Shown: positions 7,701-16,320 of the stretch, piece after piece | Numbering within the stretch: the stretch's first letter is position 1 | Layout of the letters: each line of letters begins with the position of its first letter | Assembly: GCA_964440115.1 (NCBI GenBank) | Contig: CAYTPV010000011.1 | Span: forward strand, 54,178 to 118,177 | Length of the DNA: 64,000 bases | Source: JAEWWD01 sp964440115 | Lineage (GTDB): Bacteria > Bacillota > Clostridia > Christensenellales > CAG-138 | Direction of reading: 5' to 3' | The notes under the pieces: model-generated | What the model was told of the DNA's origin: nothing | Databases searched by the model: none | What the model saw: only the letters and a program-made list of their open reading frames with translations | Position numbers and translations under genes: made by a program

Positions 7701-8060
7701 TAAGGTATCGCCGCCAAAAGGCGGCGACGAATATTTTCATTATGGGGGGCAAAGCCCCCCCATCCCCCCTGATGATAGCGTTCATCCATTCTGAGTGGTA
7801 CATTTGTAGCTCCATTGTCTATTCTCAGGGGGACGCGGGGAGTCGGAGCCAAGCGCCGCCAGTGGCGGAATAAGCGCGGCGGAAGACCAGTGAGCAAAGA
7901 CGTGCAAGGAAGCGGCTCCGCCGGTCCTCGGCGGGATACGCCTTCGGACACTAGGCCTGTGGGCCGTCGCGACCGAAGCACGACCATTGCGAACTGCGTA
8001 CAGCCCGCCCGCTTTTAAATAAAATAATCAGTCGTCGCCGCCCAAAGGCGGCGATACCTA
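7701..8060. repeat. Two-armed family A element with nested C and D (R3)
   Basis: The left arm starts AAGGTATCGCCGCC, the right arm ends GGCGGCGATACC, and they face each other around a unique centre of about 55 bp (about 7772-7826). A family C module (about 7838-7997) sits in the second hairpin of the right arm, and a reversed D core (ACTAGGCCTGTGGGCCGTCG) sits inside C. This fills the gap between the regulator and murC; no gene is seen. Confidence 0.85.
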
Positions 8061-8114
8061 ACGAAATAAAAACTAACAGACAGAGACCAACAAGCGCCCT
8101 AAACTGGGGAAAAA

Positions 8115-8141
8115 CAAAAAAGCGGCTTGCGCCGCTTTTTA
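8115..8141 (-). terminator. Terminator of murC
   Basis: AAAAAGCGGC-TTGC-GCCGCTTTTT, symmetrical and just after the murC stop. Confidence 0.88.
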
Positions 8142-8156
8142 TGAAAATAGCCTTAC

Positions 8157-9521
8157 TTATAAAAACTTTCGCGTTTGCTTGTATACATCGCCCGAGCCAA
8201 GCGTCAGCACCAGATCGCCCGGCTTGGCGTGCTCGTCAAGGTATGCGCGGATTTCTTCAAATGTCTTGATATACTGCGCCTTTCCCGCCTCGTGCGCGTT
8301 GATTGCTGCCACCATATCCCGCGCGTGCACGCTGCCGTCGTCCGTTTCGCGGCCGGGGTAAATTTCCGGTACCAGCACTTCGTCCGCAAGTTCAAAGCAG
8401 GTCACATTCTTGGTAAAAAGCGTCTTCGCGCGCGTGTACGAATTGCACTGGAACACGCACCACAGCTTATTCTTGGGCACACGGGATGCGCTGTCCAGCA
8501 CTGCTGCAACTTCCGCCGGATGATGCGCGTAATCGTGATAAACCTTCACGCCGTTCCGCTCGCCGTAATATTCAAACCGGCGGCGCGTCAGCGTATAGCC
8601 CGAAAGCCCTTCGGCAACATCCACAAAGGATTCGCCAAGCGCCAGCGATACCGCACACGCGGCGAGTGCGTTGACGATATTGTGCCGTCCCGGCACCATG
8701 AGCGTGATATGCCCGAGCTTTTTGCCTTTGTACATGACGTCGAAGGAAGAATTGCCCGCTTCGTCAAACCGGATATCCGCAGGGGTATAGTCCGCGTCCG
8801 CGAAACCGTAGGAGATCGTGCGCACCGGATGCGGCGGGTTCTGAAGGAGGTCTTTTACGCGCGGATCATCCGAACAGCCCAGGAACAGTCCATCCTCCGG
8901 CAGCAGCCTGAGGAATTTGCGGAACGCGTCCGTGATGTGATTGATATCCCTGAAATAATCGAGATGATCGTCGTCGATGTTGCTGATGATGGCCATCGTG
9001 GGCCGCAATGTGAGGAAGCTTTCCACGTATTCGCACGCTTCGGTAATGAACAGATCGTCGCTGCCCACGCGCGTGCCGCCGGACAGGAAGTCGACGTCCC
9101 CGCCCACATGGACGGTAGCATCCAGCGCGCCATACTGCGCGATGCGCGCCAGCATGGATGTGATGGTGGTTTTGCCGTGGCAGCCCGCTACGCCGACCAC
9201 CTGTCTGTAGTGCGAAGAGATTTCCCCAAGAGCGACACTGCGCTCCAGTTCGGGGATGCCGCGTTCACGCGCCGCCGCGCGCTCGACATTATCTTTTTTA
9301 ATAGCTGCGGAGTAGATGACCGCCTGCGCGTCCCCTACCTGTTCCGCTTTGTGGCCGATGTACACAGGGACGCCCATTTGTATGAGCCGTTCCGTAAACG
9401 GGGAACTATCCCTGTCTGAACCTGTAACGGTGTATCCGCGAGCGCGCAATATCTGCGCCAGGCCGTTCATGCTGCATCCGCCGATGCCTATCAGGTGTAC
9501 GCGCTGTTTGCCCTCGAGCAT
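8157..9521 (-). CDS. murC: UDP-N-acetylmuramate--L-alanine ligase
   Basis: The 454-residue cytoplasmic Mur ligase adds L-alanine to UDP-MurNAc, the first peptide step of peptidoglycan synthesis. The N-terminal UDP-binding domain has GIGGCSMNGLA at 12-22. The ATP site GCHGKTT is at 113-119; most MurC enzymes have a Thr where this one has Cys. The central domain has EACEYVESFL and IDDDHLDYF, and the C-terminal domain has GRHNIVNALAA and YHDYAHHPAE. The length is normal. It is transcribed alone from a promoter at 9554-9582 and ends in a terminator. The start has a rather distant AGGGGG upstream. Confidence 0.97.
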   Translation of the reverse strand: MLEGKQRVHLIGIGGCSMNGLAQILRARGYTVTGSDRDSSPFTERLIQMGVPVYIGHKAEQVGDAQAVIYSAAIKKDNVERAAARERGIPELERSVALGEISSHYRQVVGVAGCHGKTTITSMLARIAQYGALDATVHVGGDVDFLSGGTRVGSDDLFITEACEYVESFLTLRPTMAIISNIDDDHLDYFRDINHITDAFRKFLRLLPEDGLFLGCSDDPRVKDLLQNPPHPVRTISYGFADADYTPADIRFDEAGNSSFDVMYKGKKLGHITLMVPGRHNIVNALAACAVSLALGESFVDVAEGLSGYTLTRRRFEYYGERNGVKVYHDYAHHPAEVAAVLDSASRVPKNKLWCVFQCNSYTRAKTLFTKNVTCFELADEVLVPEIYPGRETDDGSVHARDMVAAINAHEAGKAQYIKTFEEIRAYLDEHAKPGDLVLTLGSGDVYKQTRKFL

Positions 9522-9553
9522 GGATTCTAAGACCCCCTTTGATGGCTTCCTAC

Positions 9554-9582
9554 ATTATACGACTCAGGTCTGTAGATGTCTA
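9554..9582 (-). promoter_or_regulatory. Promoter of murC
   Basis: On the minus strand TAGACA, 17-base spacer, TATAAT, about 30 bases before the start codon. Confidence 0.75.
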
Positions 9583-9620
9583 CTGCAGCGGGCTTGGCTA
9601 TATTGGAGCGGGGGGAATTA

Positions 9621-9839
9621 AGGTATCGCCGCTTATAGCGGCGACGGATGATTATGTTATTTAATAGCGGGCGGGCTGCGGCCCCCCGCGCCCCCTAAAG
9701 GAGATGCACGGATGCGCTTTCAGAGGTTTAGAGTTTTAGTAATAAGCAGTGCTCGTACCATAGGGGGAGTGGGGGGCGAAGCCCTCCCACTTAATAATAA
9801 AAATATTTATCGTTGCCGCCATACAGGCGGCGATACCTT
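9621..9839. repeat. Two-armed family A element (R4)
   Basis: The compact form without nested modules: the left arm AAGGTATCGCCGC...CCCCCTAA, a unique centre of about 65 bp, and the right arm TAGGGGGAGT...GGCGGCGATACCTT. The first stem of the left arm is TCGCCGCT/AGCGGCGA, differing on both sides from the commoner TCGCCGCC/GGCGGCGA. Confidence 0.88.
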
Positions 9840-9854
9840 GTCATTTCTCAGCCG

Positions 9855-10601
9855 CTATTTGCATGTTCCTCTTGTCGCCATCACGCCTGAAACGATGCGC
9901 CGGTATTGCTCAAACGGTATGCCTACCGCCATGTCTCCGTGTTCCCATCCGCACAGCATGCGTGTGCTCGGGCAAAGCACGCTGACATTCATGCTGCCCG
10001 AAAGATAAGGGTATGCGGTGCACTCAGAACACATGCCCTGCATGGCGCCAAGATCAATTTCAGGTTTCAATCCGGTTTCGTAGGAGTACCCCTGCACCAG
10101 CCGCATGGCCTGATACGCGTCAACCATCAGTATAATCACATCCGGCGCAACCGCAAACGCGTCCAGCGGCTGTACGAGCAGGCCATAGGTCAGCGGCAGT
10201 TCTGCATGCAGGCTGTTGATTTTGCTGCGGTGCCTGCGGGCGGCGGCAGGGGTGGCGTACAGGTTGTAAGAAAAGTACTCCGTGCCGTTTTCAATGCGCT
10301 CGGTGCTCTTTTCGAGCGCCAGCGCGGTGGTGCCGCCGTCGCATTTGTGATGCTCCAGGCGGGAACGGCAGCCCTTGCCTTCGGAAGCGAGGCGGACCAT
10401 CACACAGTAAGGAAGACTGCCGCGCACTTCCGGCGTTTCCACCGCGTCGTATTCCGCTTTATCAAAATACAGTTTAACGCCCACGGGGCAGCGCTTGAGC
10501 GAAAGCTCCCGGGTGAGATCTGCCGTATAGGCGTTGACGTCCCCTTGGGGGTATGCGTCCTGCGGCAATCCGTAAACAAGTTTGGGGCTTTTAAATGGCA
10601 T
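9855..10601 (-). CDS. DUF169 family protein
   Basis: The 248-residue soluble protein matches DUF169, a family with conserved cysteines and no settled biochemical function. The cysteine-containing blocks are GKGCRSRLEHHKC, MCSECTAYPYLSG and CPSTRMLCGW, suggesting metal or cofactor binding. LKRCPVGVKLYF near residue 35 and the P-D-VIILMVDAYQAMRLVQ region are typical. The start at 10601 has a perfect AAGGAGG 8 bases upstream; the longer frame overlaps ykoC. It is the last gene of the ykoE-ykoD-ykoC operon (20-base gap), so it may use or sense the imported compound. That link is an inference. Confidence 0.85.
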   Translation of the reverse strand: MPFKSPKLVYGLPQDAYPQGDVNAYTADLTRELSLKRCPVGVKLYFDKAEYDAVETPEVRGSLPYCVMVRLASEGKGCRSRLEHHKCDGGTTALALEKSTERIENGTEYFSYNLYATPAAARRHRSKINSLHAELPLTYGLLVQPLDAFAVAPDVIILMVDAYQAMRLVQGYSYETGLKPEIDLGAMQGMCSECTAYPYLSGSMNVSVLCPSTRMLCGWEHGDMAVGIPFEQYRRIVSGVMATRGTCK

Positions 10602-10620
10602 ATGCAATCCTCCTTGCGTG

Positions 10621-11433
10621 TTAAATCGCACCGGCCTGCAGCGCCGAACCGTATGTAAAAAGGCCCAGCTGCAATAGAAGCAGCACCGATGCGGCACAGA
10701 ATGATAGAACCAATATGAGAAATACAACATCCCGCCGGGTGATGGCGGTACGTTTATAAAATGTGCGTGTTTTTAGCGCGCCAAGGCCGCGGCTGTCCAT
10801 GGCGAGTGCGATGCGCTCGCCTTTTCTGGCTGCCAAAGTCAGCATGGGCATCATGACGCGAAACGGGGAAGCGATGCGGTTTTTCAGGCCCTTGCTCCAC
10901 TCAATGCCGCGTATTTCCTGCGCCAGCCGTATGCCCTTTACCTCATTCTGCAAAGCGGGAAGAAAACGATACGCCGCGAGCGCCGCATACCCGTGCACAT
11001 AGGGGACGCGCAGCTGCAGTATTAAACTGAGCACCAGATCGTTCGGGTCGGTGGTCAATACAAAGGAAAGCGTAGAAAACGATATGCACAGTATCCTAAG
11101 CCCCAGCGATAGAATATTGCTCAGCGATTTGCGCGTATAGCTGAACACGAAAAATTGTACTTCCGTACCGGCTTGTTCCAGCCCTTTGAGCAGCAGCATG
11201 AATACCATAAAGCTCAGGCTGACGGCAATGAAGGGCAGCATGCGCTTGAGTAGATTGAGCGGCGCAATACCGCCTCCGGCGGCTGTTAGCAAAAACACGG
11301 CCACGGTAAGCAGCAGCGGGAGCGCAGGCGCAGACGTAACGCTGACCAGTATAGTGACCACGATAACACAGAGCAGCTTCACGACGGGGTTGAGCGTCTG
11401 CAGATAAGGCTGAGCGGTATTACGATGCTGCAT
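10621..11433 (-). CDS. ykoC: ECF transporter membrane coupling (T) subunit
   Basis: The 270-residue EcfT-type protein couples the ATPase to the substrate-binding S subunit in the membrane. It has about five to six hydrophobic segments, with the cytoplasmic coupling helices marked by AQEIRGIEWSKG and AMDSRGLGALK, the two Ala-x-x-x-Arg-Gly motifs of EcfT that contact the ATPases. It overlaps the upstream ATPase gene by 14 bases. Together with a fused double ATPase and a YkoE-like S subunit the gene set is the YkoEDC type of ECF importer, which in bacilli is tied to thiamine precursors. Confidence 0.9.
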   Translation of the reverse strand: MQHRNTAQPYLQTLNPVVKLLCVIVVTILVSVTSAPALPLLLTVAVFLLTAAGGGIAPLNLLKRMLPFIAVSLSFMVFMLLLKGLEQAGTEVQFFVFSYTRKSLSNILSLGLRILCISFSTLSFVLTTDPNDLVLSLILQLRVPYVHGYAALAAYRFLPALQNEVKGIRLAQEIRGIEWSKGLKNRIASPFRVMMPMLTLAARKGERIALAMDSRGLGALKTRTFYKRTAITRRDVVFLILVLSFCAASVLLLLQLGLFTYGSALQAGAI

Positions 11434-13240
11434 GCGGTTCGCCCTCCGTCCGGGTCATACTGTTCAAAAAAGCGACGCAATCCTCCGCGTTGAGGAATAA
11501 AGGGAAATCCGGAATATAATCGCGCAGGGCATTCGAAAAATACCAGACGGGCGGGCGCTCCAATCTCCACTGCGGCAGGAGTTCGGTGCCGAACAAATCG
11601 GCGGGCTTTCCGTCGAACGCCGCTGTGCCTTCGCAAAGCAGCAGTACTCTGTCCGCGTATTGGGATACGAGGCCCATATCGTGCGTCACGACCACGATGG
11701 TAACTCCGTCGCCGCGCAGTTTTTGAAGAAGCTGCATGAGTTCGAGCGCGGTTTCACTGTCCTGCCCATAGGTGGGTTCATCGAAAAACAGGATACGCTG
11801 GCCTGTCAGCAGCATACAAGCCACGCTCAGCCGCCGCTTTTCTCCCTGACTGAGCAGAAAGGGGCTTTTGTCGCGCTGATGCTCCAAATGAAACTGTGTC
11901 AGCAGGCGATCCACGGCTTCGCGCTTTTCCTGTTCGGACATCGTTGATTTTTTCAGGCTGAAAGCGAGTTCATCCGCCACGCCGTTTGTGACGAATTGCC
12001 ATTCCGGGTTCTGAAAGAGCAAACCCATTTGCCGGTAAAGCGCCTGCGGTTTCATCGCGTCAAGCGGTGCGCCCGCCAAAAGGATCTGCCCGCCATATCC
12101 TTTGAGCACATGAAAAAGCAGGTTCATCAGCGTCGTTTTTCCTGCGCCGTTGGGGCCTGCGATGGCTACGAATTCCCCTTCGCCAATCTGAAATTCCACA
12201 CTCCGCAGTACGGGTGCGGCTTGCACTGCGCGCTTTTCTTTGGCGGCGTAACGGAAGGAAACATTCCGCGCCTCAATCAGCGCTGCGCGTGGGGGGGCAT
12301 TTGCCGCATCCTGCATGCCCTGAATCGGGAATGGGATGCATGCCGGGCGAATGGAGCCAATGAATTCCGCAAGTTCAGCGTAAGGCGGCGTATAGGGGCC
12401 TTCGCCCTGCTTCTGAAGCTGTTCGGCGCAGAACGCACGCTTACGATCGTCCTTCTTCGCATGCAGCCATTCGCGCAGTATATATAGCGGCGCGGGCAGG
12501 AATACGGGCAGCCGCGCAAATGTTTCGTCGAACGTCAGGCGGGTGAATACGTCGTGCGCGCTTCCCTGCAGCGCGATGCTGCCGCCGCGGTCCATTACGA
12601 CGATATGCCCGACATAAGGCATAACTTCATCGAGATTGTGCTCGATGAGTATGATGGTTTTATGATGCTCCGTAACAAGACGCTGCAGAAGTGAAATGAT
12701 CTCGCTGCGGCTGACTGCGTCCAGCATGGCAGTTGGCTCATCCAGCAGCAGCAGTTCGGCGTCCATGATGAGGGCGCAGGCGATGGCCAGCTTCTGCTTC
12801 TGGCCGCCCGAAAGTGAGGTTACGCTTCGTTTGCGAAGACCGCTCAGCCCCACAAGCGAGAGCGCGTTCTCTATGCGCGCATCCATTTCCTCCGGCGGAA
12901 TGCACAGGTTCTCCAGCCCGAACGCAAGCTCATCCTCTACGAAAAACGTGCAGAACTGCGTATCCGGGTCCTGAAACACCAATCCGATGCTGCTTGCCAG
13001 TTCGCGCGGCTCTTTTTTGAATATGGATTCGCCCCGCAGCGTAATGCCGCCGGTCAGCTTTCCTTCCAAACTATGCGGAATTAGTCCGTCAATCAAATAT
13101 AAAAGGGAACTTTTGCCGCAGCCGCTGGGCCCCAGCAGCAGGTTGATTGTGTTTGCGCGAAAACTGCAGGACAGCTCCTGCCAAACGGGGATGCTTTCCT
13201 CGTTATAGGTAAAGGAGATGTCCTGCAGTTCTAGAAACAT
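11420..13240 (-). CDS. ykoD: Fused double ABC ATPase of an ECF transporter
   Basis: The 606-residue protein holds two complete ABC ATPase domains in one chain, which drive the ECF importer. The first has Walker A GPSGCGKSSL, signature LSGGQKQKLA and Walker B LLLLDEPTAML; the second has GPNGAGKTTL, LSQGEKRRLSVA and ILFFDEPTYGQD. The D-loop and H-loop regions follow normally in both, so both sites look active. Most ECF systems use two separate ATPase genes, whereas the YkoD type is fused. The ATG at 13240 begins the family match (MFLELQDISFTY); a TTG at 13264 with AAAGG upstream is an alternative that adds 8 residues. It overlaps ykoC downstream. Confidence 0.95.
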   Translation of the reverse strand: MFLELQDISFTYNEESIPVWQELSCSFRANTINLLLGPSGCGKSSLLYLIDGLIPHSLEGKLTGGITLRGESIFKKEPRELASSIGLVFQDPDTQFCTFFVEDELAFGLENLCIPPEEMDARIENALSLVGLSGLRKRSVTSLSGGQKQKLAIACALIMDAELLLLDEPTAMLDAVSRSEIISLLQRLVTEHHKTIILIEHNLDEVMPYVGHIVVMDRGGSIALQGSAHDVFTRLTFDETFARLPVFLPAPLYILREWLHAKKDDRKRAFCAEQLQKQGEGPYTPPYAELAEFIGSIRPACIPFPIQGMQDAANAPPRAALIEARNVSFRYAAKEKRAVQAAPVLRSVEFQIGEGEFVAIAGPNGAGKTTLMNLLFHVLKGYGGQILLAGAPLDAMKPQALYRQMGLLFQNPEWQFVTNGVADELAFSLKKSTMSEQEKREAVDRLLTQFHLEHQRDKSPFLLSQGEKRRLSVACMLLTGQRILFFDEPTYGQDSETALELMQLLQKLRGDGVTIVVVTHDMGLVSQYADRVLLLCEGTAAFDGKPADLFGTELLPQWRLERPPVWYFSNALRDYIPDFPLFLNAEDCVAFLNSMTRTEGEPHAAS

Positions 13241-13274
13241 ATTTTTGAAACTCTTACTTTGCAAAGGGCAGCCT

Positions 13275-13832
13275 TTATGCGTCGATGGGTTTGAAATTTT
13301 TCATGACGCCCGCCTTTTTAAGACCGGCGCGGATGCCCTTCACCAGCAGCATGCCAATAACGGCTGCGCTGACGAAACGGACGGCCAGCATACCGACGAT
13401 AACGCCGATGGAAAGCGAGGAATATCCGAACACGATATAGTCACGAACAAATACGAAGCAGCCCGCAAGTATGCCGCCGACCACGAGGCAAAGCGTGTTG
13501 GGCTTATATTTCCAGATAACCAAAGCAAGCTCTATTCCGAGCGCCTGCAGCACGCCGGCGAGAACCACCTGAATGCCATACGCGCTGCCCAGCAGTATGT
13601 TCACCGCCGCGGTGACCAGCGCGCCGAACAGAGCGAAGCCGGGCTTGCGCACGATATAGGCGGGCAGGGCTGCGCTAAGCAGGTATATGCCGAATGTCAG
13701 CTCCATCAGCACAGGGCCAAGCAGCGCAGCAAGAGGCATATAGGCATAGTCCATCAGCGTGTAAATGACGCCGATGACGGCCGCGATGATGGCAACGATG
13801 ACGACTTCACGAGACTTCCATTTGTTTTCCAT
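13275..13832 (-). CDS. ykoE: ECF transporter substrate-binding (S) membrane subunit, YkoE-like
   Basis: The 185-residue protein is the membrane S component that captures the substrate. It has about five to six hydrophobic helices with short loops, opening REVVIVAIIAAVIGVIYTL and including VLAGVLQALGIELAL. The LMDYAYMPLAALLGP region is like the YkoE branch, which is associated with thiamine or its pyrimidine precursor in other Firmicutes. Operon context with a fused YkoD ATPase supports that branch, but substrate choice cannot be read from the sequence. The ATG at 13832 follows GGAG by 8 bases. A good promoter lies 35 bases upstream. No TPP riboswitch is visible. Confidence 0.85.
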   Translation of the reverse strand: MENKWKSREVVIVAIIAAVIGVIYTLMDYAYMPLAALLGPVLMELTFGIYLLSAALPAYIVRKPGFALFGALVTAAVNILLGSAYGIQVVLAGVLQALGIELALVIWKYKPNTLCLVVGGILAGCFVFVRDYIVFGYSSLSIGVIVGMLAVRFVSAAVIGMLLVKGIRAGLKKAGVMKNFKPIDA

Positions 13833-13865
13833 GATAACACTCCAATTAACCGTTATTTCCGCATA

Positions 13866-13895
13866 AGTATATCGCCAATAGCATTCGTCCGTCAA
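13866..13895 (-). promoter_or_regulatory. Promoter of the ykoEDC-DUF169 operon
   Basis: On the minus strand TTGACG, 18-base spacer, TATACT, leaving a leader of only about 30 bases. Such a leader is too short for a TPP riboswitch. Confidence 0.75.
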
Positions 13896-13988
13896 GCTGT
13901 GATATACAACTAAAACGGCTTAAATAATGGCAGACGGGCTGAAAACCATATACAATGAAGCCTTTTTGAGGCGCAGCCGGGTGGCTTC

Positions 13989-14352
13989 AAGGTATCGCCG
14001 CCTCAGGCGGCGACGAATTCTTATTTTATTTAATAGCGGGCGGGCTGCGGCCCCCCGCGTCCCCCTAGAAGTGAAGACGTTGAAAAATGGAACGCTAACA
14101 AGGCTGGATGGTAGCGACATCAGGGGGAGTGTAGAGTCGGAGCCGCGCGCCTCCTGTGGAGGATGAAGCGCAGCGAAAGGCCAGTGAGAAAGGGAGCGCA
14201 AGGAAGCACTTCGCTGTGACGCAGCGCGAACATTGCGAACTGAAAAAGCCCGCCCACTTTATAATAAAAAAAATCCTCGTCGGACGCGGCGGCCCGCAGG
14301 CCTAGTGTCCGAAGCGTCTCCCGCCGAGGACCCCGCAGGCGGCGATACCTTG
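13989..14352. repeat. Two-armed family A element with nested C and D (R5)
   Basis: Left arm AAGGTATCGCCGCCT...CCCCCTA, unique centre of about 65 bp, right arm with a C module (14131-14241) in its second hairpin and a D module (about 14283-14330) in its first hairpin. In this C copy the stem is CCTCC/GGAGG in place of CCGCC/GGCGG. Confidence 0.88.
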
Positions 14353-14386
14353 TGAATAAAAAAGTCAGCGACTATAAAAAGAACAC

Positions 14387-14411
14387 AAAAAAGCCGCCCG
14401 AAGGCGGCTTG
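14387..14411 (-). terminator. Terminator of the LCP gene
   Basis: AAGCCGCC-CGAA-GGCGGCTT with a T-run on the minus strand. The same hairpin recurs at 52120 and 56897. Confidence 0.88.
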
Positions 14412-14423
14412 ATATTTGTTTAT

Positions 14424-15962
14424 TTACGCTGCGTCTTCCGTTTCCCCATCCGCCATCGCCGATTGGCTGGGCGTCGCCTGTGCAGAGGGCGTTGCCGTTA
14501 TGGTTTGTCCCTTGGGAAGCTGTTCATAAAACGCTTTGGGCAGCGAGTATTTATCCAAATTCGCCTGCGTGATGTTGTACTTCAGGCACAGCGCATACAT
14601 GGAGTTCGCAAGCTTCTGCTCGGCGGAGAGTATGGAGTCTTTGTCTAGTGAATCTTCCGTAAGCGCAAGCACCTCATCCTCGCTGGCGTTCACGGGGATT
14701 TCGCGCTCCGATACGTTCTTTACGGCGAGTATATCGGATTTCAGGGCATCAAGTTCCTCGATATCCTCGGGGTGCACGAATACGCTCATGAGGTATTCAC
14801 CGCCTTCGGCGTAGGCAAGCGCTTCGTCCGCCGCCTTATCCGCGCGCACATAGCCCGCGTCGTAGCGGGGGTTGGTTTTGATGGTGATGCCGAAAATATC
14901 CTTTACCAGCGCCTTCAGCTTGCTGTTGTAGAGCACGTAGAAGGACGCGTTGTACACATTGCTGATGTATTCGCCTTCAAGCGTATGGCGGTTAAGGTTG
15001 TTCTGATCCAGATGCATGGCGAACACGGAAAGCGCCGCGATCTGCTCGGAATCCAAGTTGGTCTTGATCTTATCCTGCACCGAAGCGTACATTTTCGGGA
15101 TATTCACAAGCTGATTGCGGCTCTTGAGCTGGTTGAATATGGCGAAGAGCATGCGCTGCTGCCTGTCGGCACGGCCCACGTCCGTGCTGATGCCCTTGCG
15201 CGCACGCACGTAATCGAGCACCTGCTGGCCGTCCATATGCTGATAGCCCTTTTCAAGCACGCGGCCGTTGAGCGCAATGCGCACGTCCACGTCATAATCC
15301 ACGCCGCCCATGGCGTCCACGGCGGCCTTCAGGCCCACCATGTCCACGCCCACGTAATAATCGATGGGCACGCCAAGAAGATTGCTCACCGTCTTCATGG
15401 CATACTCAAAGCCATTGCCCTTGGCGCTGCCGCCCTTTGCAAACGCGGCATTGATCTTCCAGCGCCCCTTCGTATTATAAATGGGCGCATATGTATCGCG
15501 CGGCACGGAGATGAGATCCACCGTCTTCTTTTCAAAATCGATGGACGCAAGCATGATGACGTCCGAACGGAAATTGTTTTTATCGTCGCGGTAAAGCGCA
15601 CTGTCCTCATCCTCACGCTCGGGGCTTTGATCCCAGCCGAGCATGAGTATGTTGACTTTGTTTTTCATGAATTCCAAATCCGCCTGCGCCTGCAGCTGTT
15701 CTTCAGGCGAAAGCGTAGGCTCGGGCTCGGGTGTCGGCACTACGGAAACCACGTCGGTCTGCGGCGTGGCGGCCGGTTCTTCGGTAGCGACCGCCTGCGG
15801 AGTCGCGGAAGCGTTGGGTTTGTCAAATGCGCTCATGGGGTCAACAAACATCACATATACGTAACGCGCCGCAACCAGCAGCGCAGCGATGCCCAGCATA
15901 AGCAGCAGCAGCTTCCATACGCGGCGCTTTTTAACGCCGGTATTCTTTTCCTGCCCGCCCAT
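14424..15962 (-). CDS. LytR-CpsA-Psr family cell-wall polymer ligase
   Basis: The 512-residue protein belongs to the LCP family, which transfers wall polymers from lipid carriers to peptidoglycan outside the cell. A basic N-terminus and one membrane helix (about 17-37) are followed by a Pro/Thr/Glu-rich linker (50-85) and the LCP domain (about 100-330). The domain shows the phosphate-binding pattern: FRSDVIMLASID, LISVPRDTY, GGVDYDVDV and LDYVRARKG ... DVGRADRQQ. A further 180 residues follow, ending in a Thr/Ser/Ala-rich tail. AGGAGG is 8 bases before the ATG. It is a single-gene unit with a strong terminator. Confidence 0.93.
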   Translation of the reverse strand: MGGQEKNTGVKKRRVWKLLLLMLGIAALLVAARYVYVMFVDPMSAFDKPNASATPQAVATEEPAATPQTDVVSVVPTPEPEPTLSPEEQLQAQADLEFMKNKVNILMLGWDQSPEREDEDSALYRDDKNNFRSDVIMLASIDFEKKTVDLISVPRDTYAPIYNTKGRWKINAAFAKGGSAKGNGFEYAMKTVSNLLGVPIDYYVGVDMVGLKAAVDAMGGVDYDVDVRIALNGRVLEKGYQHMDGQQVLDYVRARKGISTDVGRADRQQRMLFAIFNQLKSRNQLVNIPKMYASVQDKIKTNLDSEQIAALSVFAMHLDQNNLNRHTLEGEYISNVYNASFYVLYNSKLKALVKDIFGITIKTNPRYDAGYVRADKAADEALAYAEGGEYLMSVFVHPEDIEELDALKSDILAVKNVSEREIPVNASEDEVLALTEDSLDKDSILSAEQKLANSMYALCLKYNITQANLDKYSLPKAFYEQLPKGQTITATPSAQATPSQSAMADGETEDAA

Positions 15963-16239
15963 TTTTGGTACCTCCTTGTGTTCAAAACCTTCAGCGCAAT
16001 TTTTGCGCTACCAACATAGTATACCACCGTACAGACGGATTTTGTAAAACTTCATAATTTTTTTACGCCGCAGATTTATGCGCCTGTTATGCGGCGCAAA
16101 CGGCGCAAACGTTCGGATTATTGGCACAAACCAAGAAAATTATGCAGCGAGCGTTCGGCCATCTCGGCCGATACTATAGAATAATGTCATTTTCTTGATA
16201 ATATGTTCGGTTTTTTTGCGAAAATGTACGAAATTTCTA
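15963..16239. other. Intergenic stretch between LCP and HD genes
   Basis: Two divergent leaders lie here. CGCAATTTTTGCG (about 15993) is a small palindrome close to the LCP start. Nothing else that I can support is visible apart from the HD-gene promoter at 16240. Confidence 0.5.
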
Positions 16240-16268
16240 TTGTATTTGCGATACATACGTACTATGAT
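16240..16268 (+). promoter_or_regulatory. Promoter of the HD-domain gene
   Basis: TTGTAT, 17-base spacer, TATGAT, about 50 bases before the chosen start. Confidence 0.6.
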
Positions 16269-16320
16269 TACTATGAGTAATGCTAAAAAATTTTTGTTGC
16301 AATGGAAGAGGACAGGCAGT

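Noticed and set aside
7815..8018. Short frames in C modules with a recurring GGRPVSK peptide (also near 27100, 40420, 61070)
   Set aside because: The peptide recurs because the DNA repeat recurs. There is no ribosome site, the frame is broken in other copies, and the stem changes compensate at the DNA level and not the codon level.
8175..9419. Long plus-strand open frame (414 codons) opposite murC
   Set aside because: It is the shadow of a GC-rich gene; murC matches all Mur ligase motifs and has promoter and terminator on the minus strand.
13833..13990. TPP riboswitch before the ykoE operon
   Set aside because: Neither CTGAGA nor the ACCTGAT-type core is present, and the promoter leaves only about 30 bases of leader.
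14772..16019. Plus-strand open frame of 415 codons opposite the LCP gene
   Set aside because: It is His/Val/Ala-rich nonsense with no ribosome site; the minus-strand LCP motifs are complete.
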